NCBI GenBank assembly: GCA_003342895.1
Contig: PTFA01000009.1
Coordinates: 9,521,741-9,585,740, forward strand
Direction: 5' to 3'
DNA from: Casuarius casuarius
Taxonomy: Eukaryota; Chordata; Aves; Casuariiformes; Casuariidae
Length of the DNA: 64,000 nucleotides
Positions 13,438 through 34,320 of this stretch are shown here, one piece after another. Each line of letters starts with the position of its first letter. The first letter of the stretch is position 1. A program made the position numbers and the translations under genes. Under the pieces are notes generated by a model that ran no database searches, was not told the DNA's origin, and worked only from the letters and a program-made list of their open reading frames with translations.

Positions 13438-14672
13438 TGAGAGGTCAGCTTTAAGAAGAAACAGATTAATCCAGTATGTCTCCTCATAGCTTCCAAACTG
13501 TTTTTGAGCCTGATCTGAAGTGTGGCACTGGACTCTTATCTAGAATCAAGGCATTTGTAATCTCAAAAATAAAACTGCAGCTATTTTGCTCAGGGGAGAT
13601 GGTGTTTTGTAAGTTCTTTAAGGGATAATTCATATAAAACAGAGGAAGGAAAGCTTAGCAGCTTAACAGCTTCAAAAGTGCAGCCATGTGCTCAGCCAGT
13701 GCCTTTGCAATCAACACATACAGCTTGTTCCAATACATAATTGATTTGGAAAAGTGAATAAAGGAAGGAGAAGTAGGCAGCCTCAACAAGATGCAGAACA
13801 TAGTGTTTGAAAACAGCTCTTGAAACTCATTCCTTCCCGGAGATTCAAAGTCCTGTAAAGTAACTTCAAGCTTTTGCACCAGAACTAGCTACTAAGAGCT
13901 TATTCTCCAACATCCTTTTAAATTTAAATCCTCCTCTCCTATTACTGCATGCAAAGCAAGAACAGATATCCAAGCTTTTATCCAAAGGGAAAAATCAATG
14001 TGGCTTTCCTTGACAATAAGCTGGTGTATTATGGAGAACTTTTAAGTATTCTAGTCCAAGAAATAGCATACACCTTTTTGGAATCAGAATTCAAGCTTCA
14101 AGACACTCACTGTAACAAGTTCAGCTTTCATCTGAGTAGCCCATTCACTGATATAGGAGACACCACTAGGTACTGGCACTGGTCGTTTCCTTGTACTTAT
14201 TGCTTTTACAAGCTATTTTCATTTCAAGGACACTAGTTCATAAGGATGCCTTGGCCCCTCTCTCACTTCCCTTCCAAAACAATCAACTCCCATTAACTCT
14301 AATGGAAGTCACGTGTGCGCATAGGACATTATAGACCTTTTAAGGCTGTATGGCTGACCAATAGAAACAGAAAAAAATACATACATGTAACCAAAATTCT
14401 TCCATTTACTAAAGGGCACTGAGTTTTAATTGAAACTCTTTAAACTGTTACCCTTTCTTTTATCCACTTTCTCCCTCTGCCCCCTTAACTTATGGGGAAG
14501 AATCACTGTGCTTCCCTAAACAAGAGGTCACATCAAGTTTGCTCCGTAGACCAAAAGGTAAAAAACAATAATAAAGGACAAACTGGTTCACAGTTAGCCA
14601 TAAATAAAAGTGCAATAAGTGTTCAAGTAGAGTGTAGAGTTTAAGCAAGCTGTAGAACCACATTTGGCATAG
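13432..14672 (-). other. NABP1: NABP1 3' UTR, proximal part (end uncertain)
   Basis: No coding frame follows the stop codon. On the minus strand the first poly(A) hexamers I see are ATTAAA at 14430-14425 and AATAAA at 13437-13432, then AATAAA at 12482-12477 and 12280-12275. Any of these could end the transcript, and alternative ends are common for such genes. The limit given is the first canonical AATAAA; the true UTR could be shorter or extend leftwards. Confidence 0.45.
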
Positions 14673-21851
<7,179 letters not shown>

Positions 21852-22452
21852 NNNNNNNNNNNNNNNNNNNNNNNNNNNNNNNNNNNNNNNNNNNNNNNNN
21901 NNNNNNNNNNNNNNNNNNNNNNNNNNNNNNNNNNNNNNNNNNNNNNNNNNNNNNNNNNNNNNNNNNNNNNNNNNNNNNNNNNNNNNNNNNNNNNNNNNNN
22001 NNNNNNNNNNNNNNNNNNNNNNNNNNNNNNNNNNNNNNNNNNNNNNNNNNNNNNNNNNNNNNNNNNNNNNNNNNNNNNNNNNNNNNNNNNNNNNNNNNNN
22101 NNNNNNNNNNNNNNNNNNNNNNNNNNNNNNNNNNNNNNNNNNNNNNNNNNNNNNNNNNNNNNNNNNNNNNNNNNNNNNNNNNNNNNNNNNNNNNNNNNNN
22201 NNNNNNNNNNNNNNNNNNNNNNNNNNNNNNNNNNNNNNNNNNNNNNNNNNNNNNNNNNNNNNNNNNNNNNNNNNNNNNNNNNNNNNNNNNNNNNNNNNNN
22301 NNNNNNNNNNNNNNNNNNNNNNNNNNNNNNNNNNNNNNNNNNNNNNNNNNNNNNNNNNNNNNNNNNNNNNNNNNNNNNNNNNNNNNNNNNNNNNNNNNNN
22401 NNNNNNNNNNNNNNNNNNNNNNNNNNNNNNNNNNNNNNNNNNNNNNNNNNNN
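21852..22452. other. Assembly gap (601 N)
   Basis: A run of N starting within the probable initiator codon of NABP1 and ending in GC-rich sequence. Such gaps in CpG islands commonly reflect GC dropout. Open frames running through it have no meaning. Confidence 0.99.
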
Positions 22453-22806
22453 CCGGGCCGCTGGGAGCCGCGGCGCCGCTGCGGACACCGGCACCCAGTA
22501 ACGCCGGCTGCCTCCCCGCGGCGCTCCCGAGCGGCAGGCGCCGTAGCTGCGCTTGCCCCGCGCGAGGGGAGCGGTCGCGGGCAGCGTAGGCGCGCTCCGC
22601 TGCTCCTTTCCGAAGCCGGACGTGGCTGGCGGGGCTTTCCCCGCCCGCTGGCAAAGCAGAAATCCATCCCGGACTGCCGTTAGGGCGTGCCCGGCCCTGC
22701 CTTCTGCCACGCTGCAGCGCTGGTCCCACTGATGCTGCGCGGGCTGATCTTCAGGCAGCCGTGCTGGGTACAGCGCAGAGCGCCCGGAGAGAACACGTGC
22801 TGCTCG

Positions 22807-22846
22807 GAGAATGGGAGAGGAAGGCCGAGAATGGGAGAGGAAGGCC
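22807..22846 (+). repeat. Perfect 20-bp tandem duplication
   Basis: The unit gagaatgggagaggaaggcc occurs twice back to back just outside the NABP1 CpG island. It is purine-rich. It could be a real recent duplication or a small assembly artefact close to the gap. Confidence 0.9.
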
Positions 22847-22949
22847 GCCTGAACCGCAGGGAAACTTGCTTAAAGCCCCAAGAGCTTAATCCACTTCTGT
22901 CCCAAATCTCTGTCACTGTGGATGGAGGGGATGACAGCCTCACTCGGTG

Positions 22950-25900
22950 GCCTCTGCCCTCACTGGCTTTTCCATCCAGACTCCCTGTGTTTCCATCGCT
23001 GTTTCCAACTCTGTGTCTGGCTCTTTTTCAGAAGAACCCCAGCTATGCATTTAATCTGGGAAAGTTAAAACCACCAGTGTGACCAGTTGTGTGCCAGTAC
23101 ATGAACGGCTTTAGTTTAGTCACTTGGCAAAGAGTTCAAACCAAACTTTTCAGGAATGAGAGTGTCTCAGGCAAAGGTTAGATGAAAATGTTTTTATCTG
23201 TAGAAATGCCAAAAATTTTGCACGTGGATGGGGCTTTTCAGCCTTCCTCTCCACCTTTTGCCTGTCCCCTCTATGTAGACCCCTTAGGAGAGGATCGTTT
23301 TGTATCCTGTGTTCAGCGCCATGCACGATAGGACCTAGTTCTGGATCATTTGGCATTGCCAAAACAAAACACAACTTACTAACTATGAAGTCTGGGAGAA
23401 GACAGACACCACTCTCAAACTGAGAGCAACCTTATGGGAAAGTTCCACAGCCAGTCCCAGCCCTTGTGTGTTGACTTATTAAAAGGGGAGAAAAATGGGA
23501 AGGGGGCTCATACAGCACATCTCATTTCCCAGGAAACATTTTGGAAGGATAAACAGTTTAAAAAAGAATACTCACCTCAGAGCAAGTCTTGGGCAGAAAA
23601 GAAGTCACAAGGGTGGTTAGCTCTAAAGCAGAGCAACTGAACTGCAGCAAGGACATGCTTCCAGTCACATGCCAGTAGCAGGATAGTTTCAGGTGAACAT
23701 CAGGTGTCCAGAAAGGCAAGTTTCAGTTTAACACAGCAGCTCAGAGAGGTGCAAAGGATGCTAGATCACAGCTACCAAGCCACTTGGCTGCTGGAGTCAG
23801 CATACCTGCAAACAGGCAGCCAGGCTACATGCGTATCAGTGAGCGTTATCGCTCCTCAGCAACGCTCCATGCCCAGGCTCCTGGTGCTAATCCCCCAGCA
23901 CAGAGTGACCAGGGCTGCAACAGGGAGTGCAGTGACCACGAGTAAGCACACAAGGAGGTGGATTTATTCTACTAAGGTTAAGGAAATATTTCCTCTCTCA
24001 AGTGCAAAAAAGACACAGAGTTCCAGTGAGCTTGATGCATGGAGCACACGGAGGCAAGGTCACAAACTCGCTCAGTATCCATAAAGGGGCTGGGACTGAG
24101 CTGGAAAGACAGAACTGGCCAACTTCTCTTTCATTATCGGGGAGATGCACATTCCTTCCTGATTCATTTTAAGACAATGTTTACAGTATCTGTCCCTCCT
24201 TTGATGAACAATTTTGCTCTGTTTGTTTCATAAAGAGACATTTAAAATCTTGCTCATGTTTTTTTCATTGTCATTCCAATTGCCATTCCCTGAGAGTGAC
24301 CTTGATATTATTCAGCAGTGATTGAATGATGCCTGTTTGCTCTGAAGGTGACCTGCAAACATTTTTTTCTCCCTTACTTCTTTATAATGTATAAAGAAAC
24401 CAGAATTATTATTAATTTATTTTGTTTTTTTCTAGTGTCTTCTTTCCTGATTCTTTTTTAATCTTAGAAGCATCTGACTGTCAAGTTGCACCTCTGGGGA
24501 ATGAAAGCACCAGTTTCCTGAGCTCCTTGCTGGAGGTGTAGTCAGTCTTCCACAAAGAGGAGCAGCACAGATGGGATTAGTGCAGGTGTATCTTCAGGCA
24601 CAAGAGCTCCAATAAGATGACTCCCCAATACCCTGTAACAACAGATGGGCCTAAAACAGAAACCCGGAAGCCATGACAACTACATGCCAAGGGAAGAGAG
24701 AAGAGAGAGATGCACTGTCAGCATATATGGCCCCTGCAATAACTTGCTCTCAAAAAAAATGTTACTGAGCACTGACAGCACAAATGGGTAACACAGACAC
24801 AGCACCAAAACTTTGCTTGTGCAGTTCACAGGAGCAACAGGGGACATCTCTAATAAACTGTGTGACTGCAGCCAAAGGAGGACACCTTCTGTCACTGAGG
24901 CATTTGAATGTCCATGTGCCATTCAGTCAATGTCTTACCACGCAAGCCAAATTTAGCCTGCAATAAATGTCTGCAGCAGGAGTTCCACTGATGAAGTTAA
25001 ATCCATTTCCAAGCTCATTTGCTGTCTGCAATACATTTTTCTTGTGCACAAGATATAAGGGTTTATAGGCTAAGACCCACAGAGAGGTTTCACTCCCAAG
25101 CAAAATCAGGGTTGTTAAAAAGAGTTCTCAGCAGTCTCAAATCTGGCAAAAATCCCACGCATCTCAACAGGGCTGGGATTTCACCCTCTGGCTTTAATGG
25201 AGTTATGCCAGCAGAGACATTCGTCCAAACTCCCCCTTTTCTTTCAGTTGCTCAGTGTTCATTCAGTGCTGTCAGAGTTACACAGTGGATCCTCCTGCAA
25301 GAAATCTGCCAATGCGAGCATGAGCTAATGTTTAATATTTACTGTACACAGAGATTAAAAATACACAGAAGCCCAAAATGCCACCTTTAACCAAGCCTTA
25401 TCAGGCCAGTACCATACGTCTGCCAAGCTCTTAAGTAAGGCTATAGGTCAGTCAACTATTTTTTAACAGTGTCAACACTTCTGCTCACTGAAACATGCCC
25501 ATTTAACAAGTTGGCAGCCCAGTCTGGCATTCTGGAAAGCAGTGGCTTGGTGCCCTCAGCATCACTGGAGCACAACGCCTTCAGCCACCTGAGTCAGGAT
25601 TTCCCCAAGGGAAATAAGAATGACTCCAGGGGAAGCCACACAGGCTTGAGAGGAACTTTAGCCAAAAGTCAGTGGGACACATGCAGTGGGGATCCCCACT
25701 CTGTTGGGGGGCAGGGGGTAATATCATGCCTTTAGTCCCGCTCTCAGCTCAGGACAACAGACATGGGCTATTTACTCTCCCCCCTGCTTCAGTACAGTGT
25801 ACCTGCATGGTGTCTGAAGCAGGGAGGAGAGCTGACTGCAACACACAGTACTGGGGCACTGCTTGAAGTTGACGGTATAATGTATCAAAGGAAAAAAAGT

Positions 25901-28900
25901 GTATTTTTGCAAAGTACACATTCTGAATTTGCAGCGTTCTTTCCAAAGGAGCCCCATGCATGGCCTGCATGCTAACGTAACCTTTTCTTCCCTGTCTCCA
26001 CATATTTTAGCATACGTTCTCACCTGAAGTCCCAGCCCTGCAAGACATTTACAGAACTTCTTTGCTTCACTTTTTCAACTAATCCCACAAAAATCAACAG
26101 GATGACTGACATTAAATCCCTGATGTGGGAAAGTTCTAGGGTAACTTTCTTGCTCTGCTGTGATCTTGGACTTTGAGCAGTGGAATCTGGGTTTAAAATT
26201 GCCCCATACAGATCAATAGCATAGGAGCCAGTGCCTCCTCATCTTTTCAGTTAGGGATCCAAAGGACTGTTCACAACAAGTCTCAGAGTTTTGGTGGCTC
26301 AAAGCCCACTAACACGCACAATTGCTGCTTCTCAGGTCTCCAGTTAGTCCTAGAGCAAAAAACAGACCTGACAGACTTCCTCTTCATCAGACTGGTCTTC
26401 ACTTAAAAGGTTTAACTAGTGCAGTTGGGGGTATTAGCACTTTCACACTGTTCCTATGCCAGAATAACCCACCTGTGTTCACAGGGACAGTAGAATCACT
26501 GTCACCTACAGACAGTAACTGCTTTTTATAGGGGAAACTGGATATACCAGTAGCAGCAGCTTTATACCAACAAAAATTTGGGGTGATCCCTTAATTAGCC
26601 CTGCTGTCATGGTTGGTTGGCCAACATAAGAGACAAATAGTGAAAATCAGAGGAAAAAGGTAGTTCAAGCAGAGCACAGAAGTTTGCATAGACCCTCTGT
26701 ATTTCCCCTGCAGTGAGATGAGTCACTTATTTCACACACGTGTGGCTCAGCACAGGACAGTCAGCACTAGAAAGCTGTCAGAAGTGGCTCAGAAACCTTT
26801 AAAATATCAGCAAGGAAAGCCCTTTTCTATCTGTTTTAGCCAAGGGAAGTAACATTTCAAAAGGCTTCACAAATGCCTTCTATTTCTGCAGGTCCTGCCT
26901 CTGCGAGGGGCAATTCCTGCAGGCTAACCCCCGAATTTGTGTCACGACACCCTGATGGCAGCCACACATGCCCTTGAGACCAGGAGGCTCTCTTATCTCT
27001 TTCTATCCCAGGAAGGATTTTTACTGCTCACCTCTTCTTCAGTGCCTGGAGGAGGTATGCAGACAAACCACATCACAGTGTCTGCCAGCTGGCTTCACAG
27101 AGGCAAATGTGCTGGAAGTTCAGTGTTAGTCTTGCATCATGCAGTACTGACCTATAAAAGAAAAAATAGGGTATTTTATCTGTAGGAAGGAAGCTTTGAA
27201 GATTTCATTTATTTGTTTTACATTTTCTTTTTTTTAATGGGGATTTGGGGTTTTTTTCTTTTTTTTCTTTTCTCCTGTAGCAGGGACTGCTTTTCCCCGA
27301 AAGTTTGCTGGAGGTCTTGACAACATGGACTTCTACCTTTCTTAAATCTTCATATAAACAATAGGGTGCGTTAAAGAAGAAAAAAAGGTCATCTTTCCCC
27401 AAGTCTGCTCCCTCGGCAGATGAACCACATTTTGTTCTTATTGCCACAGAGCTGGATGAGGACATTATGACCCCTACCCTGCCCCAACTAGTCATCACGC
27501 CTCCCTTCTGACCTCCCAGCATGACTGCATGTGTGATCATTGCATTCAGGTTAGGGAGTGACTGTCTGCAGCTTTGCTAACAAGTCAGAAGGGGCTGTAA
27601 TACCTGGTGGAAAAAGGGGGGAGCGGTGCTGTGATGAGTAACTGTGGGACTATTAGCCCTACCCTCCGGGCTGTGCAAACAAAGCTACAGTGCTGCTGGT
27701 GATGTGGCTTATAGCTCAGGGCACAGAGCAAGCTCATATCTGCAGAAGAGCATGCAAATACCGTCTTCGCTGTTTAACCCTGCATTAAGAGCAAAAAACA
27801 AATTCTAAGCGGACTAAACAAATCTCATCGTGGCAAAGTGCCTCCCTTCAGAGAGAGGGAATAAAGCTGTTTACCTCAGCGTACAACACATTTTTCTTTC
27901 TCTTCTTCCCTTTTCCCTGTGGCACCTGTAGATATATTCTGATGTGCAAAGCTTTGTGACAGTCACTAATGAGCACATAATAGTTGCTGCAGATTTCCAT
28001 AAGCTGTGCTTTATCAGTACTATTTAGGAGACCAGGTGCAGGAAAAGACCTAAGAACCGTCCACCTGGGCCAAACAGGGTCAGCATATAAAAAACATTTT
28101 CTCAGAGCATCAAACCTGCCAATGCAGCACGTTTCATGTGCCAGTGGCAACACAAAGAGGTTTTGCACCACAGCTTTTACATTTCCACTTTGATTTCAGG
28201 CCACATATAAAATCAACATTCCTGCCCAGATGGGATAACTAAGAAACAGTTCCTTCTGAAATCCCTCCACATCAAACAGTTACTATAAATAGTACTTTCC
28301 GATTAGCACCTCTGCGAAGGTACTGTTTGAAACACACCAAATCTAGTTTCGGATATTTTAAAACAGAAAATACAATTTCTTACTCATAGTGATAGCATGT
28401 TTGTAGGAACCATTTTACTGCACTCTACGTTCTTGTTTTGTGCTGTGTTACGGTGTGGGAGGGAATGAAAAGATAAACGGAGTAGAGTGAAAGCTTCCCA
28501 GGGCTTCCCTGCTCTTGGAGTTACTGATGACTGACAATTCAGGAACACATATTCCTGAATAATCCATGCACGGCTGCTCAGCACAGAGCCATCCACACTG
28601 TGAGCTATTCTGAAATAGCTGTTGCACTTTAAATTCATGCATGATTTAGAGGCATGCACTCAGGAGGGTAATACAGCTGAGCTTCTCTGACATTGCATAA
28701 CCAGGCAAAAGAGCATTCCAGCTCCTTATGATTACATAGAAACTCTACTGTCAGGAAAGCTGTGCAACAGGATATCGGGTTACAAGCCTCACGTCATCAG
28801 CAACAAACTGGGAGGGTGATCATGCCCTCCTGGCATTTTACGCCTACCACTAAGTTAACCTTTAGAGGCCTGATTTAGTTCTAGCCTCAATCTCTAGAAG

Positions 28901-31761
28901 TCCTCCACGAAAGGCAATGCAGGTGGAGCAGGTACCACATATTCAAAATGGATTTTATGCAGACTTGATTTAAAAACCACATCAGATGTTTCAGTGAATA
29001 CAGCTTCACTTTAGCAGAAGAGGAGCTTGATTCCTCACTGGCACCGGTGTGGAGAAGGTTAGCCTACAGCATCAGATGCTTTCACTGCTTTTATTTAAAG
29101 GAATTTGTCAGTTTGGTGAACTTTCAAAATTGTAAAACTTGTATTACCATGAAATAACTATTATTTCTATTCTGCTGGATCTCCTTGACTAATAAAAGGC
29201 TTCAACAGTATTAAAATAGCAGATACTGTCTTCATGTTGCTTAGCGAGTCACTCTGTTTCCTTTCTGTTACCTTCTGATGTACAAAGGAGAGCTAAAAAT
29301 TTTGATTTTTTTATGGTTGAGCTATTTTTTAAGTCTTTTTTAACCATAAAGATACTAGTGCTGCCAAGTACATTTGTTCCTTTTGAGGTTGTATTTAAAG
29401 CATTTCTAAGAGTCTCATGTTTACTGCAAGCTCTCCCACCCTGACTGAAAGCATGGTATTGCAGAGGACTTAATAAAATACATTTTCTCCAAGAGTTCAT
29501 TAATTACTGGAATTTAGTTTAAAAAACAAACATAAATAAGAAATTTTTATATTAAGCGGGGGGACAGAAATTCCTCTGGATTGTTCAATATTCAGTTCTA
29601 TTATCTATTCACACCATAATTTCATTAAGCCCAGTCAAGCTAGACTTTCTGTACAGAGACAACACTGAAATCTTAGCATACAAGAAAATTACTTTGTATT
29701 GCAAATATGTCGAGCTTCTTTTGTAATTTATAAAGAAATAAAAGAGCATCAGTCCAATTGTTTTATTTTTATTTAAGTCATCTTTAGTATATGCAGAGAT
29801 TGACCTCCACCTGATACAATCTCAGGGTTATGTCTGGCATCTTCAATTCCAGTGGGAGCTGGTTCTTAAAAATGCCACCCAGCCATGCCAGAATAAACCC
29901 TCTAGCCATCTACTCTGGTGGCTGAAGTTGATGGCAAGAAAAATCTCAATTGCCTTATTTCAAGTTTGGAAATTGGCCCTCTTTTACTCTTGCATCCCTG
30001 AGATGACTAAATAACCAAGGACCAAGTAACATCAGTGACAATAGTGAAAAAAAGTGGCAACCAAGTCTCTATGAAGACAACTGGTAAAAGACTCCAGATG
30101 CTGGTTAACTGGTAGACCCTTTGCTGGGTGGGCGACTGCAAGCCTACAATATAGTTCTCGCTGTGCTGGTTGATTTCCTCTGATGAAGACTTTTGTGTCA
30201 TCAAAGTCTTTCATCTATCAGCTTGCTTCTGTCTCCTGGACTTCAGTGGTGAGAGATTAAAGCCAATACATATTTATTTTCAATGTTTTGTCTTACAGCA
30301 GTGTTTCACATCATGCTGGGTTCTCTGATCTTTCCTGTACTGCTAGTAAAGAGAGAGAGCTTTTCTAGTAAGTTACGCTACAGGTTCTCTCCTTGCATTG
30401 TTTTTCTTTTGAACATCTTCTTCCTCATTCCATGTTTAGACTGGATGTTTCATAAAGTGTTGAAATATCATTAGATATATTAAAACAAAACTCTAGAAAA
30501 CAACCTAGTTATCTCACAATACTGATGAAACCAGTAATATTTTATACCTATGTAGGACCTTCCATTGGATAGAATTCAGGTATGTTATCAATGGTACATT
30601 AATCTGACCTCCTGAAATGATTGTAAGTTAATGGATATTATACTTGGTTAACAGATAAGGAGAAATTAAGGCAATAAGAAAAGCAAGTGCCTTCTCAGTT
30701 TGGGACTTGCTAGACTTGGGAGTAAAATCTAGATTTCTCCAATTGTACCGCAATGTCTGCTATTTCTTTCCAAAGGAAGTAAATATCAAACTAATGAAAT
30801 AATTTCACCACTGTCATAAGTAGGAGTGGTACTTCATTCCCTGATGCAAAGTATTTTATTGTGGTATCTTCAAAGCATTTTACAGGTCTGGGTAAAGTCA
30901 GTCTGCCTCTCCCTCCCACATGGTCTCACGCACACACAGTGTGAGTAGTTATTGGCACATACATGTGTCCATGGAAAGTCTTCCATTTTGTCCAGTTTGT
31001 TTACTTCCTGTAGGATCATTAGGAGGCACATAAGCCTCTCATTATCTACACATCCATTTAGTCATCAGTCTCTTCTGAGCTGAGCTTCAGTTGCTGTGAT
31101 ACAGAATTAAGAGACAGGAATGCCAATAACAACGCCACAATAATCCCCCAAATAAGTTAGATCCTGAGCATCATCAAATGTCACGTAAAAGAAGATAAAT
31201 AGTACACACATTGTGAATATATTTGTTCAGCTTTTCCATATTCAAGCTCCTTTTTATATCATGATTCAGTTAGAGTTCTTCAAACATTCATATACGCCAA
31301 GCTTTAACTAGATGTTACTTTCAAAAGCTTGTTGTTGCCCTTCTGTTTTTAAAAGCTGGATCTGTGTTAGAACTATAATGAAACTTTTCAACACATACAT
31401 GCTATTTTAAGAAAAATCCTCATGAAATATGTCAGCCTAGCTAACAACATGAAATAATGGTCAGTCCAGCATAACAAAGAGAAATAACAGTAATACATGT
31501 TCCTTACTCTGTGCTTTTCATCTGCAGTTCCCTTGCAATCCAGTCCAAGTGAGGGCCATTTGTCCCTTCTGCATTGCTCCTGGAGCACAGTGTGACCATA
31601 ACCAAGACTCAGAAAGCCATAATTCAGTCCGCGTTTTCTCTTCAGTCCACAGGAAGCTTTTTCTTTCATCTCTTTTCTGCTCCTCATCCTGCCCATCTGC
31701 AATGCACAGGGAATAACCAAGCAAGACAAAGAACATACTACTAGGATCATGGATTTTGTTT
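22950..31761. other. Intergenic DNA upstream of NABP1
   Basis: No gene supported. Contains an old repeat fragment near 25.2 kb and pyrimidine- or T-rich runs near 27.2 kb. A GC-linked open frame at 22687-23082 (plus) starts in the CpG island; its translation is low in information and is best regarded as chance or as part of a divergent noncoding transcript. Confidence 0.65.
25135..25220. mobile_element. Old amniote repeat fragment (family not named)
   Basis: tcaaatctggcaaaaatccc followed by aacagggctgggatttcacc and ggctttaatggagttatgcc recalls the very common sauropsid repeat phrases 'ctggcaaaactcccattgac' and 'cttcaatggagttatgcc'. Short and diverged. Confidence 0.45.
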
Positions 31762-31930
31762 ATACCTCACAGCAACCCTGCACAAAGCTCTGTCATGTTT
31801 TCACAAAGGCAAGTATCGTTACCCCCACCTTTCCCAACGGGGTGAGAGCACAGGCAGACAACGGACCCGAAGTCACTGGGACTGTGGCAGAGTGAGACCA
31901 GCACACAGGAGTCTTGGCTCCTAGCACAGC
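31762..31930 (-). mobile_element. MIR-like SINE remnant
   Basis: Plus strand shows, in order, acctcacagcaaccctg, atcgttacccccaccttt, gaagtcactg, tgtggcagag and aggagtcttggctcct. These match the reverse complement of the MIR core (cctcacaacaaccct, ttatccccatttt, aagtcac, gtggcagag, tctggctcc). Heavily diverged, as expected for an amniote-age element. Confidence 0.6.
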
Positions 31931-34320
31931 TCCACAGTAACTGCACCCAGTGCTCCTCTCTTCAGCCCTCTCTCCGCACAGCTGCTCACACTGATGCTCA
32001 GCCACAGGAAGCCCCACCAAATTCACAGCACCAGGGTCCCCACCAACAACTCCCCCTCTGGGTCCTCCTAAACCTGCCGAGTGAGAGAACTCCTTCTGGT
32101 CATGGCTTTTATGTCAGCCTGCAGAATCACGTAGTCGTGACTCTTCTCTGCTGTTCATTTTTCTAACATGCATCTGTGCCAACATGACAAGGTTTCTTTT
32201 CCAGCCAGATAAGAAAGAATGTTTTTTCTCATCACAGTTTGTTCACTTCCAGGAGTTTGGAACTGTGACATTTACATATAAGTATCCCTGTAAATATTGA
32301 TGTATTTCTGAACAGGAATTTGAATAAATCCTGAAGAAGGTAAAAGAAAACATAATGGAAAGCTTGTTCTCCTTTCACTGTTGAATTGGCCATTTCAGGT
32401 TCTTTTGCTTTATAAAACCTTTCTCCTCCACCTCTGCAATCAGGGTGTTTCTGACATTAATTTGTATAGTGCAGGATCTAGCCTGAAATTCAATAGCCTC
32501 TATTCTTATAACTAGTCTGTGAGAAAAATGGGTGTTCACAACAGCTAACATCAGCCTGGTGAGGCTAGTCTGCTCCACTGCTTTCTATACAGTCAGTGGA
32601 TGGGGCAGGCTGATCCAGAAGCTGATTTAGAGCAGCAGCAAAATTTATCCACTGAATCGCCTTCAGAAAGAAAGAATTTCTTTCTCTTCACTGCCTATAG
32701 CAGGGCCTCACTATGCCAAAGTTTTGTGAATATCCCATCGAGTCACTGAGCGCTAAGCTCAATATTGTGTCTGTTCTAAACTGAATCTAATGGTCACTAC
32801 CCAGATAACACAAATCTCAACTTTGCAGCTCTCCTTAATTAGCAGGTAGCAGGGAGACATGTAATTAGCAGTAAGTGTTGTCTCTTTTCAGCCAAATGAT
32901 GCACCAGGGAAGGATGCAGAGAGCTCACATCAAGCTTATGTCACACAAACCACTCCATTCTGTCATCATATTTATGCAGATTCTTTTCTTGGGAGTACTC
33001 ACCAGGAACAGACTACCAAACACCTGAACGGAGAAGTATAAGACACTCAGAACATCAGTTTGACAGTCGCCCTCTGAGAAATCTGGTATGTAAATCGGAG
33101 ACCAAGTTAAAGGCTTTATAAATAGCCGTGGGCTTTCTATCAAACATCACTCCCCTGATCCCACTAGCACCACGTGTAACAGTGGTAGGAACCCCAATAC
33201 TAGAGGTGTGTCAAGCAACTGTGATTATCAGTGGTGGATAGTATGAAACACTTGTTCTCTTTAAATTAGAGACCTAACATTGTGAAATGTTAATTTGTAA
33301 CAAAAGCATGAGAAAAGATGTGACAAAACAGTTTCAGGTCTGCATGAGTCTCATCAAATTGCTTCCATTTGTCAAATGGAATAAAACCAATTTGTTTTGC
33401 TTCAGCTTGACATTATGCGTAGCTACCTGAGTTGCCAGAGTGCCTCATAGGAATTACAGTTTAATTATTTCATGCCCCCATCCTCCTACCTGGGCCATAC
33501 TCCCTCACTCAACTTTTCATCCTGCGACAGAAGCACTGTCTTCCCTCAGGCTCAGCAGCTGCAGGGCCTCGTGTGATTTCTGCGGCCGGGATGCAGCATG
33601 GGAGACATAGCCCTGCTTGAAATCTGGGCCTTGGAGGAGAATCAATAGCACAGGGCATCCAAACTGCCATTCCCACAGGGCACTGCCACTGCTCAGGCAG
33701 GGGCACCCCTCTGCCATGCTCACCTGGGAAACACAGCTTCAGCTTTTCAAAGTCACAATCTTTTTTAAAGAGGAAAATGATTATGCTATATCTTTGCTAT
33801 GTCTTTGTCCCTATTCTGAGGGAAATAAGTGTCAAAGTATTGGAGTTCTCCCTGGGACAACATTTGTAATTTTCAACTCTCCCATTGCAGGCTGGGGCCA
33901 TTGGGCCCTGCCCGGAGGAGGCCAGCAAGTGTGAACATTCAAATGGGGACACCTGGGCTGTACTTGCCCTGCCAGCAGTGAAAGGGAAGAGCATAGGCAA
34001 TGACTGGGGAAGTGGGGTGAAAACAAAACCTCCAAAAGCAGTCTGACATAAATTGCCAGAATACCACCAGTGAAGCTTCCCCAGGCTTCATCATCAAGAA
34101 GGACTAAACTGGCAATTTTGCATGCACATTGCCAGCTTGTGCGCAGCATCGCGGTCCCCTGGGGCCTGACCCCCCCCTTCTACACACACCTGTGCTATGT
34201 GGCACGACACACAACTGAAGCCAGCCCCCAACAGGTTAAGCCTGCTCAGAGATGTGTCAGTCATTTGAAGGAACAGCCACTAAACACTAAGATGGTTTCC
34301 AACACCAGTAATTAAACCAG

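Noticed and set aside
22687..23082. 131-codon plus-strand frame leaving the CpG island, as a divergent gene
   Set aside because: Translation crosses the 20-bp tandem duplication and shows no domain; a noncoding divergent transcript is possible but cannot be shown.
30541..30700. Possible further MIR-like remnant (acagataaggagaaattaaggc)
   Set aside because: Only one short phrase fits; too diverged to separate from chance.
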